Shown: positions 53,483-61,998 of the stretch, piece after piece
Layout: each line of letters starts with the position of its first letter
Numbering within the stretch: position 1 is the stretch's first letter
Assembly (NCBI GenBank): GCA_005954745.1
Contig: CP040678.1
Span: 2,418,001 to 2,482,000 of the forward strand
Reading direction: 5' to 3'
Length of the DNA stretch: 64,000 nucleotides
Source of the DNA: Halostella pelagica
Lineage (GTDB): Archaea > Halobacteriota > Halobacteria > Halobacteriales > Natronoarchaeaceae
Program-made: the position numbers and the translations under genes
The notes under the pieces: generated by a model
Database searches by the model: none
Told to the model about the DNA's origin: nothing
The model's input: only the letters and a program-made list of their open reading frames with translations

Positions 53483-55155
53483 TGCAGGAAAGTGAACTCA
53501 CAGTCCTCCTGATCGAGGACAACCCCGGCGACGCACGGTTGTTCGAGGAAATGCTTCAGGACTCGGAAGAACTCCTCCAGCGCGTCGACCCTGACGAGGC
53601 GGATCCAGTCGTTCCGAACGTCCGACACGAAAAGCGCCTCTCCGACGGCCTGGAGTTTCTATCCGAAAACGCTGCCGACGTCGTCCTCCTCGACCTGAAC
53701 CTACCGGACAGCACCGGACTCGACACCCTGTCCGAGATGGTCGAATCAGCGGAGATGACGCCGGTGATCGTTCTCACGGGGTTAAACGACCGGAGCGTCG
53801 GCGTACAGTCGATCCAACACGGCGCGCAGGATTATCTCGTGAAAGACGACGTGACGAGCGACGCGCTGGTTCGCTCGATCCATTACGCTGTCGAACGATC
53901 CCGTCAAGCGCGAGAGCGCAGGCGTCGGAACAAGCAACTGGAGTCTCTCAATCGCCTCAATAGGATCAGCCAGGACATCACTCACAGCGTCATCACGACG
54001 TCGTCGCGCGACGAACTCGAAGCGGCGGTCTGTGAGCGACTGGTCGAATCGGACGCCTATCATTTCGCGTGGATCGGGTACATCGACCGCGGAACCAACC
54101 AGGTCACGCCCCAGGTGGCGGCGGGAGTCGAAGATGGGTATCTCGACGATATCACCATCACGGTCGATGACAATACTACCGCCCAAGGACCGACGGGAAG
54201 GGCCGTCGAGATACACGAGGTACAGGTAATGCAGAACGCACAGACGGACCCCGAGTTCGAACCGTGGCGCGAGCAGGCGAAAGAGCGCGGCTATCGCTCG
54301 TCGGCGGCGATCCCGATCGGTCACGAGGACCTGCTCTATGGCGTCCTCAACGTGTACGCCGAATCCGCGAACGCCTTCTCCGAACCGGAGACGCAGATCC
54401 TCGGGCGACTTGGCGACATCGTCGGGCACGCGATCACCGCCATCGAGCGAAAGGACGCCCTGATGAGCGACACCGTCTTCCAACTGGAGTTTCAGGCCGA
54501 CGGGTTCGCCGAGGAACTGGTTCGTCTCTCTACCGAGCAGTCGTGTCAGATAAGTATCAGGAACCTGCTGCACAGCAACGAGATTCTCACCGCGTACGGA
54601 ACGGCGAGCAACGTCTCCCCGGATCAGTTCGGAGACGCGATAGAGCGGTCAGAGACGGTCGACAACTACCGGCTCCTGGCGGAGCGAGCCGACGAGATCG
54701 AGTTCGAACTGTCGACTTCCGCAGGTCGCTCACTGTACGAGGCGGTCGCCACCCACGGCGGTCGCCTCCACTCTATCACGATCAGCGACGGGGAGTTCAG
54801 GTTCCTCGTCGAGTTCCCCCCGGGCCGGGACACGCGCAAACTGACCGACCTAGTGGTGGAACACTGTCCCGGAGCGACGCTTCTCGCGAAACGAACAGCC
54901 CAGCAACACGACGAGGAGGTGACTGACCCTCGTTCGATACTCGAAACCCGACTCACGGAGAAGCAACGAACTGCGCTCGAAACAGCGTATTTCGCCGGAC
55001 ACTTCGACTGGCCGCGAGCCAGTACCGGTGAGGAGGTAGCTGAAAAGCTCGACATCTCGCCGTCGACGCTCGCCCAGCACCTTCGGACAGCCGAACGGAA
55101 GTTCTTCGACGCCGTGTTCGAAGACGGGGCGGACGAAACAGACTCCGGACGATGA
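53482..55155 (+). CDS. REC-GAF-Bat (HTH_10) response regulator
   Basis: 557 residues. Receiver domain 1-130 (LIEDNPGDARL, phospho-aspartate in VVLLDLNLPDSTG, lysine in YLVKDDV). Coiled linker around 140-160, GAF domain about 165-315, BAT sensing domain 320-480, and a C-terminal HTH_10 (LTEKQRTALETAYFAGHFDW) at 485-545. It is a haloarchaeal Bat relative combining phosphorylation and ligand sensing with DNA binding. Paired with the Rcp1-type protein; no kinase gene is adjacent. The last codons run into an IS605-like end sequence. Confidence 0.9.
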   Translation: MQESELTVLLIEDNPGDARLFEEMLQDSEELLQRVDPDEADPVVPNVRHEKRLSDGLEFLSENAADVVLLDLNLPDSTGLDTLSEMVESAEMTPVIVLTGLNDRSVGVQSIQHGAQDYLVKDDVTSDALVRSIHYAVERSRQARERRRRNKQLESLNRLNRISQDITHSVITTSSRDELEAAVCERLVESDAYHFAWIGYIDRGTNQVTPQVAAGVEDGYLDDITITVDDNTTAQGPTGRAVEIHEVQVMQNAQTDPEFEPWREQAKERGYRSSAAIPIGHEDLLYGVLNVYAESANAFSEPETQILGRLGDIVGHAITAIERKDALMSDTVFQLEFQADGFAEELVRLSTEQSCQISIRNLLHSNEILTAYGTASNVSPDQFGDAIERSETVDNYRLLAERADEIEFELSTSAGRSLYEAVATHGGRLHSITISDGEFRFLVEFPPGRDTRKLTDLVVEHCPGATLLAKRTAQQHDEEVTDPRSILETRLTEKQRTALETAYFAGHFDWPRASTGEEVAEKLDISPSTLAQHLRTAERKFFDAVFEDGADETDSGR

Positions 55156-55180
55156 CATCCTCCCCGGCGTTCACGCCGGG
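55153..55180. repeat. IS200/IS605-like end sequence with hairpin
   Basis: TGACATCCTCCCCGGCGT and ACGCCGGG form an 8-bp stem (55163-55170 with 55173-55180) preceded by GACATCCTC. This is the pattern I associate with ends of haloarchaeal IS200/IS605 (tnpB) elements. No transposase remains, so it may be a solo end or a MITE. It includes the stop codon of the upstream gene. Confidence 0.45.
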
Positions 55181-55206
55181 ACTCTCTCGCCGTAGGAGGT
55201 CGGTCG

Positions 55207-55551
55207 TTACACTTCCGCTCCGGGTTCTTCTTTCTCGACTGTGACCTCGACGTCGTCACGGCTGACGCCGATGCGGGCGAACTGCGTGCGGATGTACTCT
55301 TTCGCCGCGTCGAGCCCTTGCTCGCGCGTGTCGAACCCGCGCGGCATCGGCGACTCGAAAGCGATCTGGAGTTCGCGCCCGTTTATCTCCTGTGTCGTGC
55401 CGCCGCTTTCGACTTCGTAGAACTCGTCGCAAACCCACACGTACGGGGCGTCTTCGTCGGGCGCACCCTTGAACGAGGGTGCGCACTCGCCGCGCTCGTA
55501 CAGCGTGCCGGTCAACTCGGTGCCGCCGGCCTGGCCGCGGACCAGTAACAT
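55207..55551 (-). CDS. Conserved haloarchaeal protein, DUF7113-like
   Basis: 114 residues from ATG 55551 (MLLVRGQAGGTELTG). A compact beta-rich protein with the segment FKGAPDEDAPYVWVCDEFYEVESGG and a C-terminal helical part. I recognise it as a haloarchaeal family without known function (I think DUF7113). It is divergent from herA, with a copy of the palindromic element in the gap. Confidence 0.7.
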   Translation of the reverse strand: MLLVRGQAGGTELTGTLYERGECAPSFKGAPDEDAPYVWVCDEFYEVESGGTTQEINGRELQIAFESPMPRGFDTREQGLDAAKEYIRTQFARIGVSRDDVEVTVEKEEPGAEV

Positions 55552-55702
55552 AGCCCGGCGTATGTCAGGGCGAGGAATAAGGCTATGGATGCTCCCGATG
55601 CGGTGGCGGTCTCCCCGCTCGAATACCGAGTAACACAGCGCCTGCGGCCCGGGCTGGCGCAACGACGATACACCCCGCACAGCTGATAGGGTCGTGCGTA
55701 CC

Positions 55703-55780
55703 TATCGGAGACACTGACAGTCACTGCACCCTGATCGCACGACACCGATGTGATCTGCGTGTAAACCGTTGCAGTGACTA
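55703..55780 (-). repeat. Palindromic intergenic element, copy 1 (minus orientation)
   Basis: Its reverse complement starts AGTCACTGCAACGGTTTACA and aligns along about 65 bases with the element at 60913-60996, sharing AGTCACTG, TTCAC/TTACAC, GATC, TGTCGTGCGA and GTGCAGTGACT blocks. The inner arms GATCGCAC and GTGATC-type segments can pair. Confidence 0.7.
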
Positions 55781-55890
55781 CTGTCCTTACGACCCATTCC
55801 CACCCGGTGGGCCGCTTGTGTGTCGGATCACGAGTGATCTGACAGCGTGGCCGGAAGAAACACGCAGACCCTATCGCGACGTGAGAAAGG

Positions 55891-55898
55891 TTTTAACA
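55891..55898 (+). promoter_or_regulatory. TATA box of herA
   Basis: TTTTAACA preceded by GAAAGG, 22 bases before the ATG at 55920, implying a leaderless transcript. Confidence 0.6.
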
Positions 55899-55919
55899 GA
55901 ACGTTCGCATGTCAGGGGT

Positions 55920-57758
55920 ATGCCCGACCTGGGAGATTACACGGAGTACGACTCCGCGGAGGACGCGGAGGAAGCGTCTGCGGACGACACTGCCGACGCC
56001 GCGGCGGCCGCGGGCGACGAGACGGACGCGTTCGAGGAGGTCGACGCGAGCGTCGCGGGCGAGGACCGCGGCGTCGGAACGGTCGCCGTCTCCGAGGGCC
56101 TCTGTATCGGCGAGGAAGCGGACGAAACGACGCTCCGGGCGTACGTGACGGCCGCCAACCGCCCCAACGTTCGCATCGGGAAGTACCTGCTCGTCCCCTA
56201 CCCCGACGAAGGCGGCGGAGGTCGAGGGACAGCCGGCGAGAAGTTGTTCTGCCGGATCACCGCCCTGGAGTACGTCCAAGAGTACCGGAGCGACGACGCC
56301 ACGGAGATCCACGCCCGGCGGGCGATGCGTAGCGACGGCATCGACGAGGCGGACTACAAGTTCCTGGCGACGCTGGAACCGGTCGCGATCCTGTACGAAG
56401 ACGGTGACGAACTGAAGCGCCGGATGACCGACCGCGTGCCGAAACCCGAGACGCCCGTCCGCGAAGCGACCGACGCCTCCGAGATCAAAACAGGTCTGAA
56501 GATGCCAGACGACGGCGTGTTTCTCGGCCACCTCTCCGTCGGCGGCGAGAAGGTCCGGACTGCCGCCGAACCGCCGACCATCGACTACCGCCTGAAAGAC
56601 GATTACGAGGACGGCGACCCCCTCGTCTTCCGGCACACGCTCGTCGCCGGTGGGACGGGGTCCGGGAAGACACACGCATCGAAGAACGCGCTCCGACAGT
56701 TCCTGTCCGAGGAGCGCACGTACGAGATGGACGACGGCCGGCAGGCCCGCGCCGCGGTCGTGCAGTTCGACCCGCAGGACGAGTACGCCCAGATGCACGA
56801 CGACAACCCGGCCATCGAGGACGCCGACCGCCGCCGCTTCGAACGCGAGGGGATCGCTCACGGCGGTCACGACGACACGAAGGCGCTGGTTCCGGTGGTC
56901 GACGGGACGAGTTACGGCGCGGACCACCACCGCGCCGAGCAGGTCGAGTTCACCATCCCGTTCTCGATGGTGAAGGCGAACCGCTGGCTCATCGCGGGCG
57001 GACAGTTGAACGACAACCAGTTCAACGCGCTCGACGTGCTGGTCGACCGCTTCTTCCGACAGTACGGTGACGGCGGCACCTACGAGCAGTTCCGCTCGTT
57101 CCTCGACGACCCGGCGCTACGCGAGGAACTCCACGAGAGCGGGTCCGTCCACGAAGCGACGTTCGACGCAGTCAAGCGCCGGGTCCGTGGGTTCGGCGAC
57201 GTGTTCGACGGCGACGCCCGCCCGATCACCGAGCAGATATCGGAACTGGTCCGTCCCGGCGGCCTCACCGTCGTTCCGACGTACCACGTCAACGATACGC
57301 GGGCAACCGAGGTCATCGTCCTCGCCGTCTCCAGCCTACTCATCGACCAGAAACTGTCGAACGCGCCGACGTACGACCGGATCAAGGAGACGCCGCTCGT
57401 CGTCGGGATGGACGAGGCCCACAACTTCCTCACGGACGCCGAGAGCGTTCAGGCCCGGAAGGTCATCGGGAAGTTCACCGAAGCGGCGAAGCAGGGCCGC
57501 AAGGAACGACTGGGACTCTTTCTCATCACTCAGGACCCACAGGATATCGCGGACTCCGTGTTCAAGCAGATAAACACGACCGTCGTCCTCAATCTCGGCG
57601 ACGAGGACGCCATCTCGTCGGTTAACATCCCGTCGAACTTAGAGGGGAAGGTTCCGTACATGGAGAAGGGCCAGATGGTCGTCTACTCGCCTGACAACTC
57701 CGAACCCGTCGAACTCATCGGCCTCCCGAAGTGCCTGACCAAACACGGGCGGGAGTAG
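55920..57758 (+). CDS. herA: HerA DNA translocase ATPase
   Basis: 612 residues from ATG 55920 (MPDLGDYTEY). Acidic N-terminal tail to about residue 45, then a HAS-type barrel, and a RecA/FtsK-like ATPase core with Walker A AGGTGSGKTHASKN near residue 245, Walker B VVGMDEAHNFL near residue 500, and ITQDPQDIADSVFKQINT at the subunit interface. HerA forms a hexameric translocase that drives DNA into NurA during end resection. The TATA box is 22 bases upstream. Confidence 0.9.
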   Translation: MPDLGDYTEYDSAEDAEEASADDTADAAAAAGDETDAFEEVDASVAGEDRGVGTVAVSEGLCIGEEADETTLRAYVTAANRPNVRIGKYLLVPYPDEGGGGRGTAGEKLFCRITALEYVQEYRSDDATEIHARRAMRSDGIDEADYKFLATLEPVAILYEDGDELKRRMTDRVPKPETPVREATDASEIKTGLKMPDDGVFLGHLSVGGEKVRTAAEPPTIDYRLKDDYEDGDPLVFRHTLVAGGTGSGKTHASKNALRQFLSEERTYEMDDGRQARAAVVQFDPQDEYAQMHDDNPAIEDADRRRFEREGIAHGGHDDTKALVPVVDGTSYGADHHRAEQVEFTIPFSMVKANRWLIAGGQLNDNQFNALDVLVDRFFRQYGDGGTYEQFRSFLDDPALREELHESGSVHEATFDAVKRRVRGFGDVFDGDARPITEQISELVRPGGLTVVPTYHVNDTRATEVIVLAVSSLLIDQKLSNAPTYDRIKETPLVVGMDEAHNFLTDAESVQARKVIGKFTEAAKQGRKERLGLFLITQDPQDIADSVFKQINTTVVLNLGDEDAISSVNIPSNLEGKVPYMEKGQMVVYSPDNSEPVELIGLPKCLTKHGRE

Positions 57759-57791
57759 GGCTTTTACTTCTCGGAGAGCGTATACGAGTAC

Positions 57792-58220
57792 ATGACGAAA
57801 AAGATACTCGTAGCATACGACGGGTCGCCGCAGTCGGAGAGCGCCCTCGAATACGCGCTTGACGAGCATCGGGACGCGACCCTGGTCATACTGAACGCTA
57901 TCGACCCGGGAGAGGCGGGGTACGGTTCGCAGGCCGCGGTGCCGAGTTACCCTGAGGAGTGGTACGAACAGGCACGAGAATCGGCCGAAGAGACGCTCTC
58001 AGAGGCCGAAAAGCGGGCGAACCGCGCCGGCGTGGACGTCGAGACGACAGTCGAAATCGGCGGTCCGGCAAACACCGTCGTCGAGTACGCGGAGGAAAAC
58101 GACATCGACCACATTATCACGGGGAGCCACGGTCGGACCGGCGTTTCCCGTATCCTCCTCGGAAGCGTCGCTGAAACGGTGATCCGGCGCTCACCGGTTC
58201 CGGTGACTGTCGTGCGCTAG
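57792..58220 (+). CDS. Universal stress protein, UspA family
   Basis: 142 residues, one Usp domain. It starts KKILVAYDGSPQSESALEYAL and has the ATP-binding-type signature GSHGRTGVSRILLGSVAETVIRRS near the C-terminus (G-x2-G-x9-G-S/T pattern). It lies 33 bases after herA and may be read from the same transcript. Its stop overlaps that of the convergent amphi-Trp gene. Confidence 0.93.
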   Translation: MTKKILVAYDGSPQSESALEYALDEHRDATLVILNAIDPGEAGYGSQAAVPSYPEEWYEQARESAEETLSEAEKRANRAGVDVETTVEIGGPANTVVEYAEENDIDHIITGSHGRTGVSRILLGSVAETVIRRSPVPVTVVR

Positions 58221-58459
58221 CCCTGCGGTTTCCAGCTTATCTCCAGCGATATCGTCTCGCGGTCGCCCCGCAACAGCGTCGACCGCTCGACCACCTCGAT
58301 GTCGCAACTGATGGCCTCCGCGGGGTGAAGTTGGACTCGTCGGTTAGCGACCGGGACGCTTATCGGTCCCTCGTCGGCCATCTGTTCGCCGAGGCGCTGC
58401 AGGTACTCCCCCATCTCCTTCCGGTTCATCCGCTGAGTTGCATCCGTCCGCTGGACCAT
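58217..58459 (-). CDS. Amphi-Trp domain protein
   Basis: 80 residues from ATG 58459 (MVQRTDATQRMNRKEMGEYL). The final strand SLEISWKP has the tryptophan that names the amphi-Trp domain, a short domain frequent in haloarchaea, of unknown function. The longer upstream frame is basic and unlikely. It overlaps the UspA stop by three to four bases. Confidence 0.82.
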   Translation of the reverse strand: MVQRTDATQRMNRKEMGEYLQRLGEQMADEGPISVPVANRRVQLHPAEAISCDIEVVERSTLLRGDRETISLEISWKPQG

Positions 58460-58591
58460 GTCGTGGGCTACGACGAAGACCCGGAAAAGAATGGACCCGT
58501 TACACGTTGGCTCCGAGGGCTGGCGGGGGTGAACACGGAACGTTGCGGCCGGGAGCGCGGCGCGAGGCAGAGCGCCGAGCGTCGCGCGACT

Positions 58592-58725
58592 CGGGGGAGG
58601 GCAGGCCTGCGAACGAGTCAAGCAATAGATCTGCGAACGAGCGAAGCGAGTGAACGGCCTTTTTTGATCGATGTTTTTTGGCCGAGTGGTGTGCTCGCTG
58701 AGCGAGCACGCCCGAGGCGAAAAAA
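58592..58725. terminator. T-tract terminators and GC-motif spacer
   Basis: GGCC-T6-GATCGATG-T6-GGCC spans 58656-58683, giving two T6 tracts on the plus strand. A6 at 58720-58725 gives a T6 seven bases past the KaiC-like stop on the minus strand. GTGCTCG/CGAGCAC forms a hairpin at 58691-58709. The 14-mer CGGGGGAGGGCAGG at 58592-58605 recurs exactly at 62166-62179. Confidence 0.5.
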
Positions 58726-58731
58726 GTCGTC

Positions 58732-59871
58732 TTAAAAGATATTCGCCTGCCGATACACGCTCAGCCCCTCGCCGGTGATCTCGTAGGGCTTCGTCTCCCG
58801 GGAGTGGTTGGCGTCCCGGATCTTCTGTATCTCGATGGCGAGGCGGGTTTCGCGGAAGTCCGAGGGGCGAACGTACTGGAGGACGAAGACGGCGTCGGTG
58901 AGGTATTCGACGATGCCGTGACGGGAAGCGTAGTCGTTGTCCTCGCTGGCCTCGCTCGTCATCAGCGTCGTGATTCCGGCGCGTTTCAGGCTCTTAGTGA
59001 AGTCGTATATCTCGTTGCGGCGGGTGGCGCGGTCGTCGTACATCATCTCCAGCAGGGAGACTGAGTCGAGGACGAGGCGAGTCGCCTCGAACTCCTCGAT
59101 GAGTCGCGGCAGTTCGCTCCGGATGGAGGCGAGGCTGTTTGCCATCTCGATAGGGTCGATAGCGACGACCGCTAGCTGTCCGTTCTCGACGTACTCGTCG
59201 AATTTGAACCCCTTCTCGGTCGCGCTGTTGACGACGCGTTCGCTGCTCTCTTCGAGCGTGATGTAGACGGCGCGTTCGTCCTGTTCGAGCGCCTGGTGGA
59301 GGAACTGTAGCCCGAACGTGGTCTTTCCCGTCCCGGCGCTCCCGATGGTCACCATCAGCGAGCGCTCCGGGACGCCGCCCTGGATCATCTCGTCTAACCC
59401 GTCGATTCCGAGGTCGATCCGGTCGAGTTCAGACTCGAACTCCTCGTCGTCGAACTCGTCGCCGAACCCGCCGCCGCTACCGAAGTCGGTACCGCCGAAC
59501 CCGCCGCCGAGGTCATCGTCCCCGAACTCACCGCCCATACCGAGATCCTGGTCGACCGCTGGGTCGTCATCCACGGCCAGAGATTCGCCGAACCCGGCGG
59601 CGTCGTCCGTTTCGCTTTCGCCGGTTACCCCATCCGATTCGGAACCGGTGAGCGCGGACGCGAAGTCCTCCTCGAACAGCGGGTCGTCCGTCTCGTCGTC
59701 GTCCGTCTCTTCGTCGTCCGAACCTGTCGACGGAGCGTCGGGCGAATCATCGTCCTCGACCGTCGTCGAACTGTCGTCCATCGTGGGTTCGTCGCTGCTC
59801 TCCTCGGACTCCCGTTCGTCCGCGTCTGACCCGATGGCTTGCTCGAACCAGTCGTCGGCGTTCTCGGTCAC
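58732..59871 (-). CDS. KaiC-like RecA-superfamily ATPase
   Basis: 379 residues from GTG 59871 (TENADDWFEQAIGSDADE). The first 150 residues are an acidic, glycine-rich low-complexity tail (DDDLGGGFGGTDFGSGGGF). The single KaiC domain follows: Walker A TIGSAGTGKTT, catalytic glutamates in ITLEESSER, and Walker B TRLVLDSVSLLEMM. Haloarchaeal KaiC-like proteins are signalling ATPases rather than clock proteins. It is divergent from NAD kinase. A T6 tract lies just past its stop. Confidence 0.85.
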   Translation of the reverse strand: MTENADDWFEQAIGSDADERESEESSDEPTMDDSSTTVEDDDSPDAPSTGSDDEETDDDETDDPLFEEDFASALTGSESDGVTGESETDDAAGFGESLAVDDDPAVDQDLGMGGEFGDDDLGGGFGGTDFGSGGGFGDEFDDEEFESELDRIDLGIDGLDEMIQGGVPERSLMVTIGSAGTGKTTFGLQFLHQALEQDERAVYITLEESSERVVNSATEKGFKFDEYVENGQLAVVAIDPIEMANSLASIRSELPRLIEEFEATRLVLDSVSLLEMMYDDRATRRNEIYDFTKSLKRAGITTLMTSEASEDNDYASRHGIVEYLTDAVFVLQYVRPSDFRETRLAIEIQKIRDANHSRETKPYEITGEGLSVYRQANIF

Positions 59872-60072
59872 GGCGTCCACCCCGACAGACCGACAAATCC
59901 GCAGATGCGGGCACGGTCGTCCGGTCGGACGCGTGAGGTTTCTCTCAGCATGACGGTTCGGGGGACACGAGCGGTTTGGACGTGTCCGTACTACGTAAGC
60001 GTAGACTTCTGTAACTAAATAACCCTTGTTGCCAGCGGGGAGTTTTTCACCCAGCGCCGGCAACGGCGATAC

Positions 60073-60897
60073 ATGCACGTCGGTTTCGTCGGGCAGAAAG
60101 GCAACGATAGCGCCGCGGAACTCGTCGGTGAGATCCGGGACCGGCTGGTCGACGAGGGCGTCGAGTGCTTGATAGACGACGCGACCGCCCAGCGTCTCCG
60201 GGTCGAGGGCGTCCCCGCCGAGCGCATGCGCGACTGCGACCTCGTCGTCAGCATCGGCGGCGACGGGACCTTCCTGTTCGCGGCCCGCGGCGCGGGGTCG
60301 ACGCCTATCATGGGCGTGAACCTCGGCGAAGTCGGGTTCCTCAACGCCGTCTCGCCCGGTGACGCCGTCGACGCCGTCGCGGAGGAGGTGCGGCGGCTCC
60401 GGGAGACGGGGACGGTGAGACACCGCGAGGTACCTCGGCTGCAGGCCGAGAGCGAGAACTGGTCGCTCGACCCCGCGATCAACGAGGTCGTCGTTCAGGG
60501 GGAGCAACGCGGGCCGGGACAGGGGGCCGATATCACCGTCGAGGTCGACGGGGCGACGTACACGAGCGGTCACGCGGACGGCGTTTTGATCGCCACACAG
60601 ACCGGGAGTACGGCGTACAACCTGAGCGAGGGCGGGCCGCTCGTCAGGCCCGGCCTGGGCGCGCTCGTCGTCACGGAGATGTGTGCAGCGGACGGGATGC
60701 CGCCGCTGGTCACCGGCGACGACAGCGAGGTAACGGTACACGTCGACGACGCGCCAGCGGGATACGCGATAAGCGACGGCCGAACCCAGCGGGAACTGTC
60801 GCTGCCCGCGACAGTCCGTGTGTCGAGAGCCGACCGGCCAGTTCGGATCGCCGGGCCCGAAGTCGACTTCTTCCAGGCGCTCGACAAACTCGACTGA
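60073..60897 (+). CDS. nadK: NAD kinase
   Basis: 274 residues. The diagnostic [13 protein letters not shown] motif with the catalytic aspartate is near residue 62. Further on are [14 protein letters not shown], the NE/D region AINEVVVQ, and [25 protein letters not shown]. It phosphorylates NAD to NADP. AGTTTTTCAC near 60041-60050 may be its TATA. It complements nadABC, 12 kb upstream. Confidence 0.93.
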   Translation: MHVGFVGQKGNDSAAELVGEIRDRLVDEGVECLIDDATAQRLRVEGVPAERMRDCDLVVSIGGDGTFLFAARGAGSTPIMGVNLGEVGFLNAVSPGDAVDAVAEEVRRLRETGTVRHREVPRLQAESENWSLDPAINEVVVQGEQRGPGQGADITVEVDGATYTSGHADGVLIATQTGSTAYNLSEGGPLVRPGLGALVVTEMCAADGMPPLVTGDDSEVTVHVDDAPAGYAISDGRTQRELSLPATVRVSRADRPVRIAGPEVDFFQALDKLD

Positions 60898-60912
60898 CCT
60901 CGCGCCGCTCGA

Positions 60913-60996
60913 TATAGCAGTCACTGAAACGATTCACACGCTGATCGCATCGCTGTCGTGCGAGCAGGTGTGCAGTGACTTTCAGTGACGGCTATA
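60913..60996 (+). repeat. Palindromic intergenic element, copy 2 (84 bp)
   Basis: The outer arms TATAGCAGTCACTGAAA (60913-60929) and TTTCAGTGACGGCTATA (60980-60996) are inverted repeats with one mismatch in 17. Inside, CACACGCTGATCGCA (60935-60949) pairs imperfectly with TGCGAGCAGGTGTG (60959-60972). The whole can fold into one long hairpin. It lies between nadK and mptA. Confidence 0.75.
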
Positions 60997-61062
60997 GCAG
61001 GGGACTCGACAGAACTCCCGGTTTCGAAAGGCCTAATCGGATACTTTCCTTAGGCGTATTCA

Positions 61063-61998
61063 ATGAGTGAGCAACTGCCGGACGTGCAGGCGTCGCGGCC
61101 CGACGTCACTGTCGGCCTGAGTCAGGTCGGCGTCACCGGCGTCGACAAACTCGTGAAGATCGCGCGAAACGGTAAGCGGCCTATCGTTCTGATGGCGGAG
61201 TTCGAAGTGTTCGTCGACCTTCCGAGTTGGCGGAAAGGTGCGGACATGTCCCGTAACATGGAAGTCATCGACGAGGTGCTGGAAGAGGCCGTCAGCGAGG
61301 AGACGTACCGCACCGAGGACGTCTGCGGCGACGCCGCCGAGCGACTACTGGAGAAACACGACTACACGAGCAAGGCCGAGGTGTCGATGGAGGCCGAGTT
61401 CGTCGTCAAGGACGAGACGCCCGAGAGCGAGAAACCCACGCAGGGGACCGTAGACATCATCGCCAGCGCCACGGCGACCGAGGACGGCACGACTGAGGAG
61501 ATCGGCGCTCGGGTCACGGGCATGACCGTCTGTCCCTGTTCGCAACGCATGATGAGCGAGCGCGCTCGGGAGAAACTGGAAGACCTCGGCGTCGAAGAGA
61601 GCGAGGTCAAGGAGTTCCTGCAAGCAGTCCCGCAGGCCGGCCACGCCCAGCGCGGCCACGCCACGCTGACCGTCGAGAGCGAGGGCGCACCCGAAGTCGA
61701 CCTCATCGACCTCATCGAGGTCGCCCGCGACTCCATGAGCGCCCGCATCTACAACCTCGCGAAACGGCCCGACGAGGACCACATGACCTACGAGGCCCAC
61801 GCGAACGCGAAGTTCGTCGAGGACTGCGTCCGCTCGATGGCCGAGGGGGTCGTGACCGAGTTCCCCGACCTGCCCGACGACGCCGTCCTCACGATGAAAC
61901 AGTCCAACGACGAATCGATCCACCAGCACAACGCCCACGCCGAGCGACAGGTCGAGATGGGTACCGTCCGCCGCGAGATCGAAGCGATGCAGGAGTAA
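61063..61998 (+). CDS. mptA: GTP cyclohydrolase MptA (FolE2-like)
   Basis: 311 residues of the COG1469 family. Key parts: [23 protein letters not shown], the metal-binding cysteine in [10 protein letters not shown] near residue 162, and histidines in [11 protein letters not shown] and QHNAHAERQ. It opens the GTP ring to 7,8-dihydroneopterin 2',3'-cyclic phosphate; in Haloferax it feeds folate and pterin synthesis. ATG 61063; CCTTAGGCGTATTC upstream contains no clear TATA. Confidence 0.94.
   Translation: MSEQLPDVQASRPDVTVGLSQVGVTGVDKLVKIARNGKRPIVLMAEFEVFVDLPSWRKGADMSRNMEVIDEVLEEAVSEETYRTEDVCGDAAERLLEKHDYTSKAEVSMEAEFVVKDETPESEKPTQGTVDIIASATATEDGTTEEIGARVTGMTVCPCSQRMMSERAREKLEDLGVEESEVKEFLQAVPQAGHAQRGHATLTVESEGAPEVDLIDLIEVARDSMSARIYNLAKRPDEDHMTYEAHANAKFVEDCVRSMAEGVVTEFPDLPDDAVLTMKQSNDESIHQHNAHAERQVEMGTVRREIEAMQE

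Larger units (their letters stand above)
55552..55919. other. Divergent spacer upstream of herA
   Basis: Contains a copy of the palindromic element (55703-55780) and the herA promoter (55891-55898). Upstream extension of the herA frame to 55818 is not convincing. Confidence 0.55.

Noticed and set aside
58732-60924. 730-residue minus-strand protein spanning the KaiC-like gene and antisense of nadK
   Set aside because: The N-terminal 350 residues are antisense to NAD kinase and the spacer; the KaiC-like protein starts naturally at GTG 59871.
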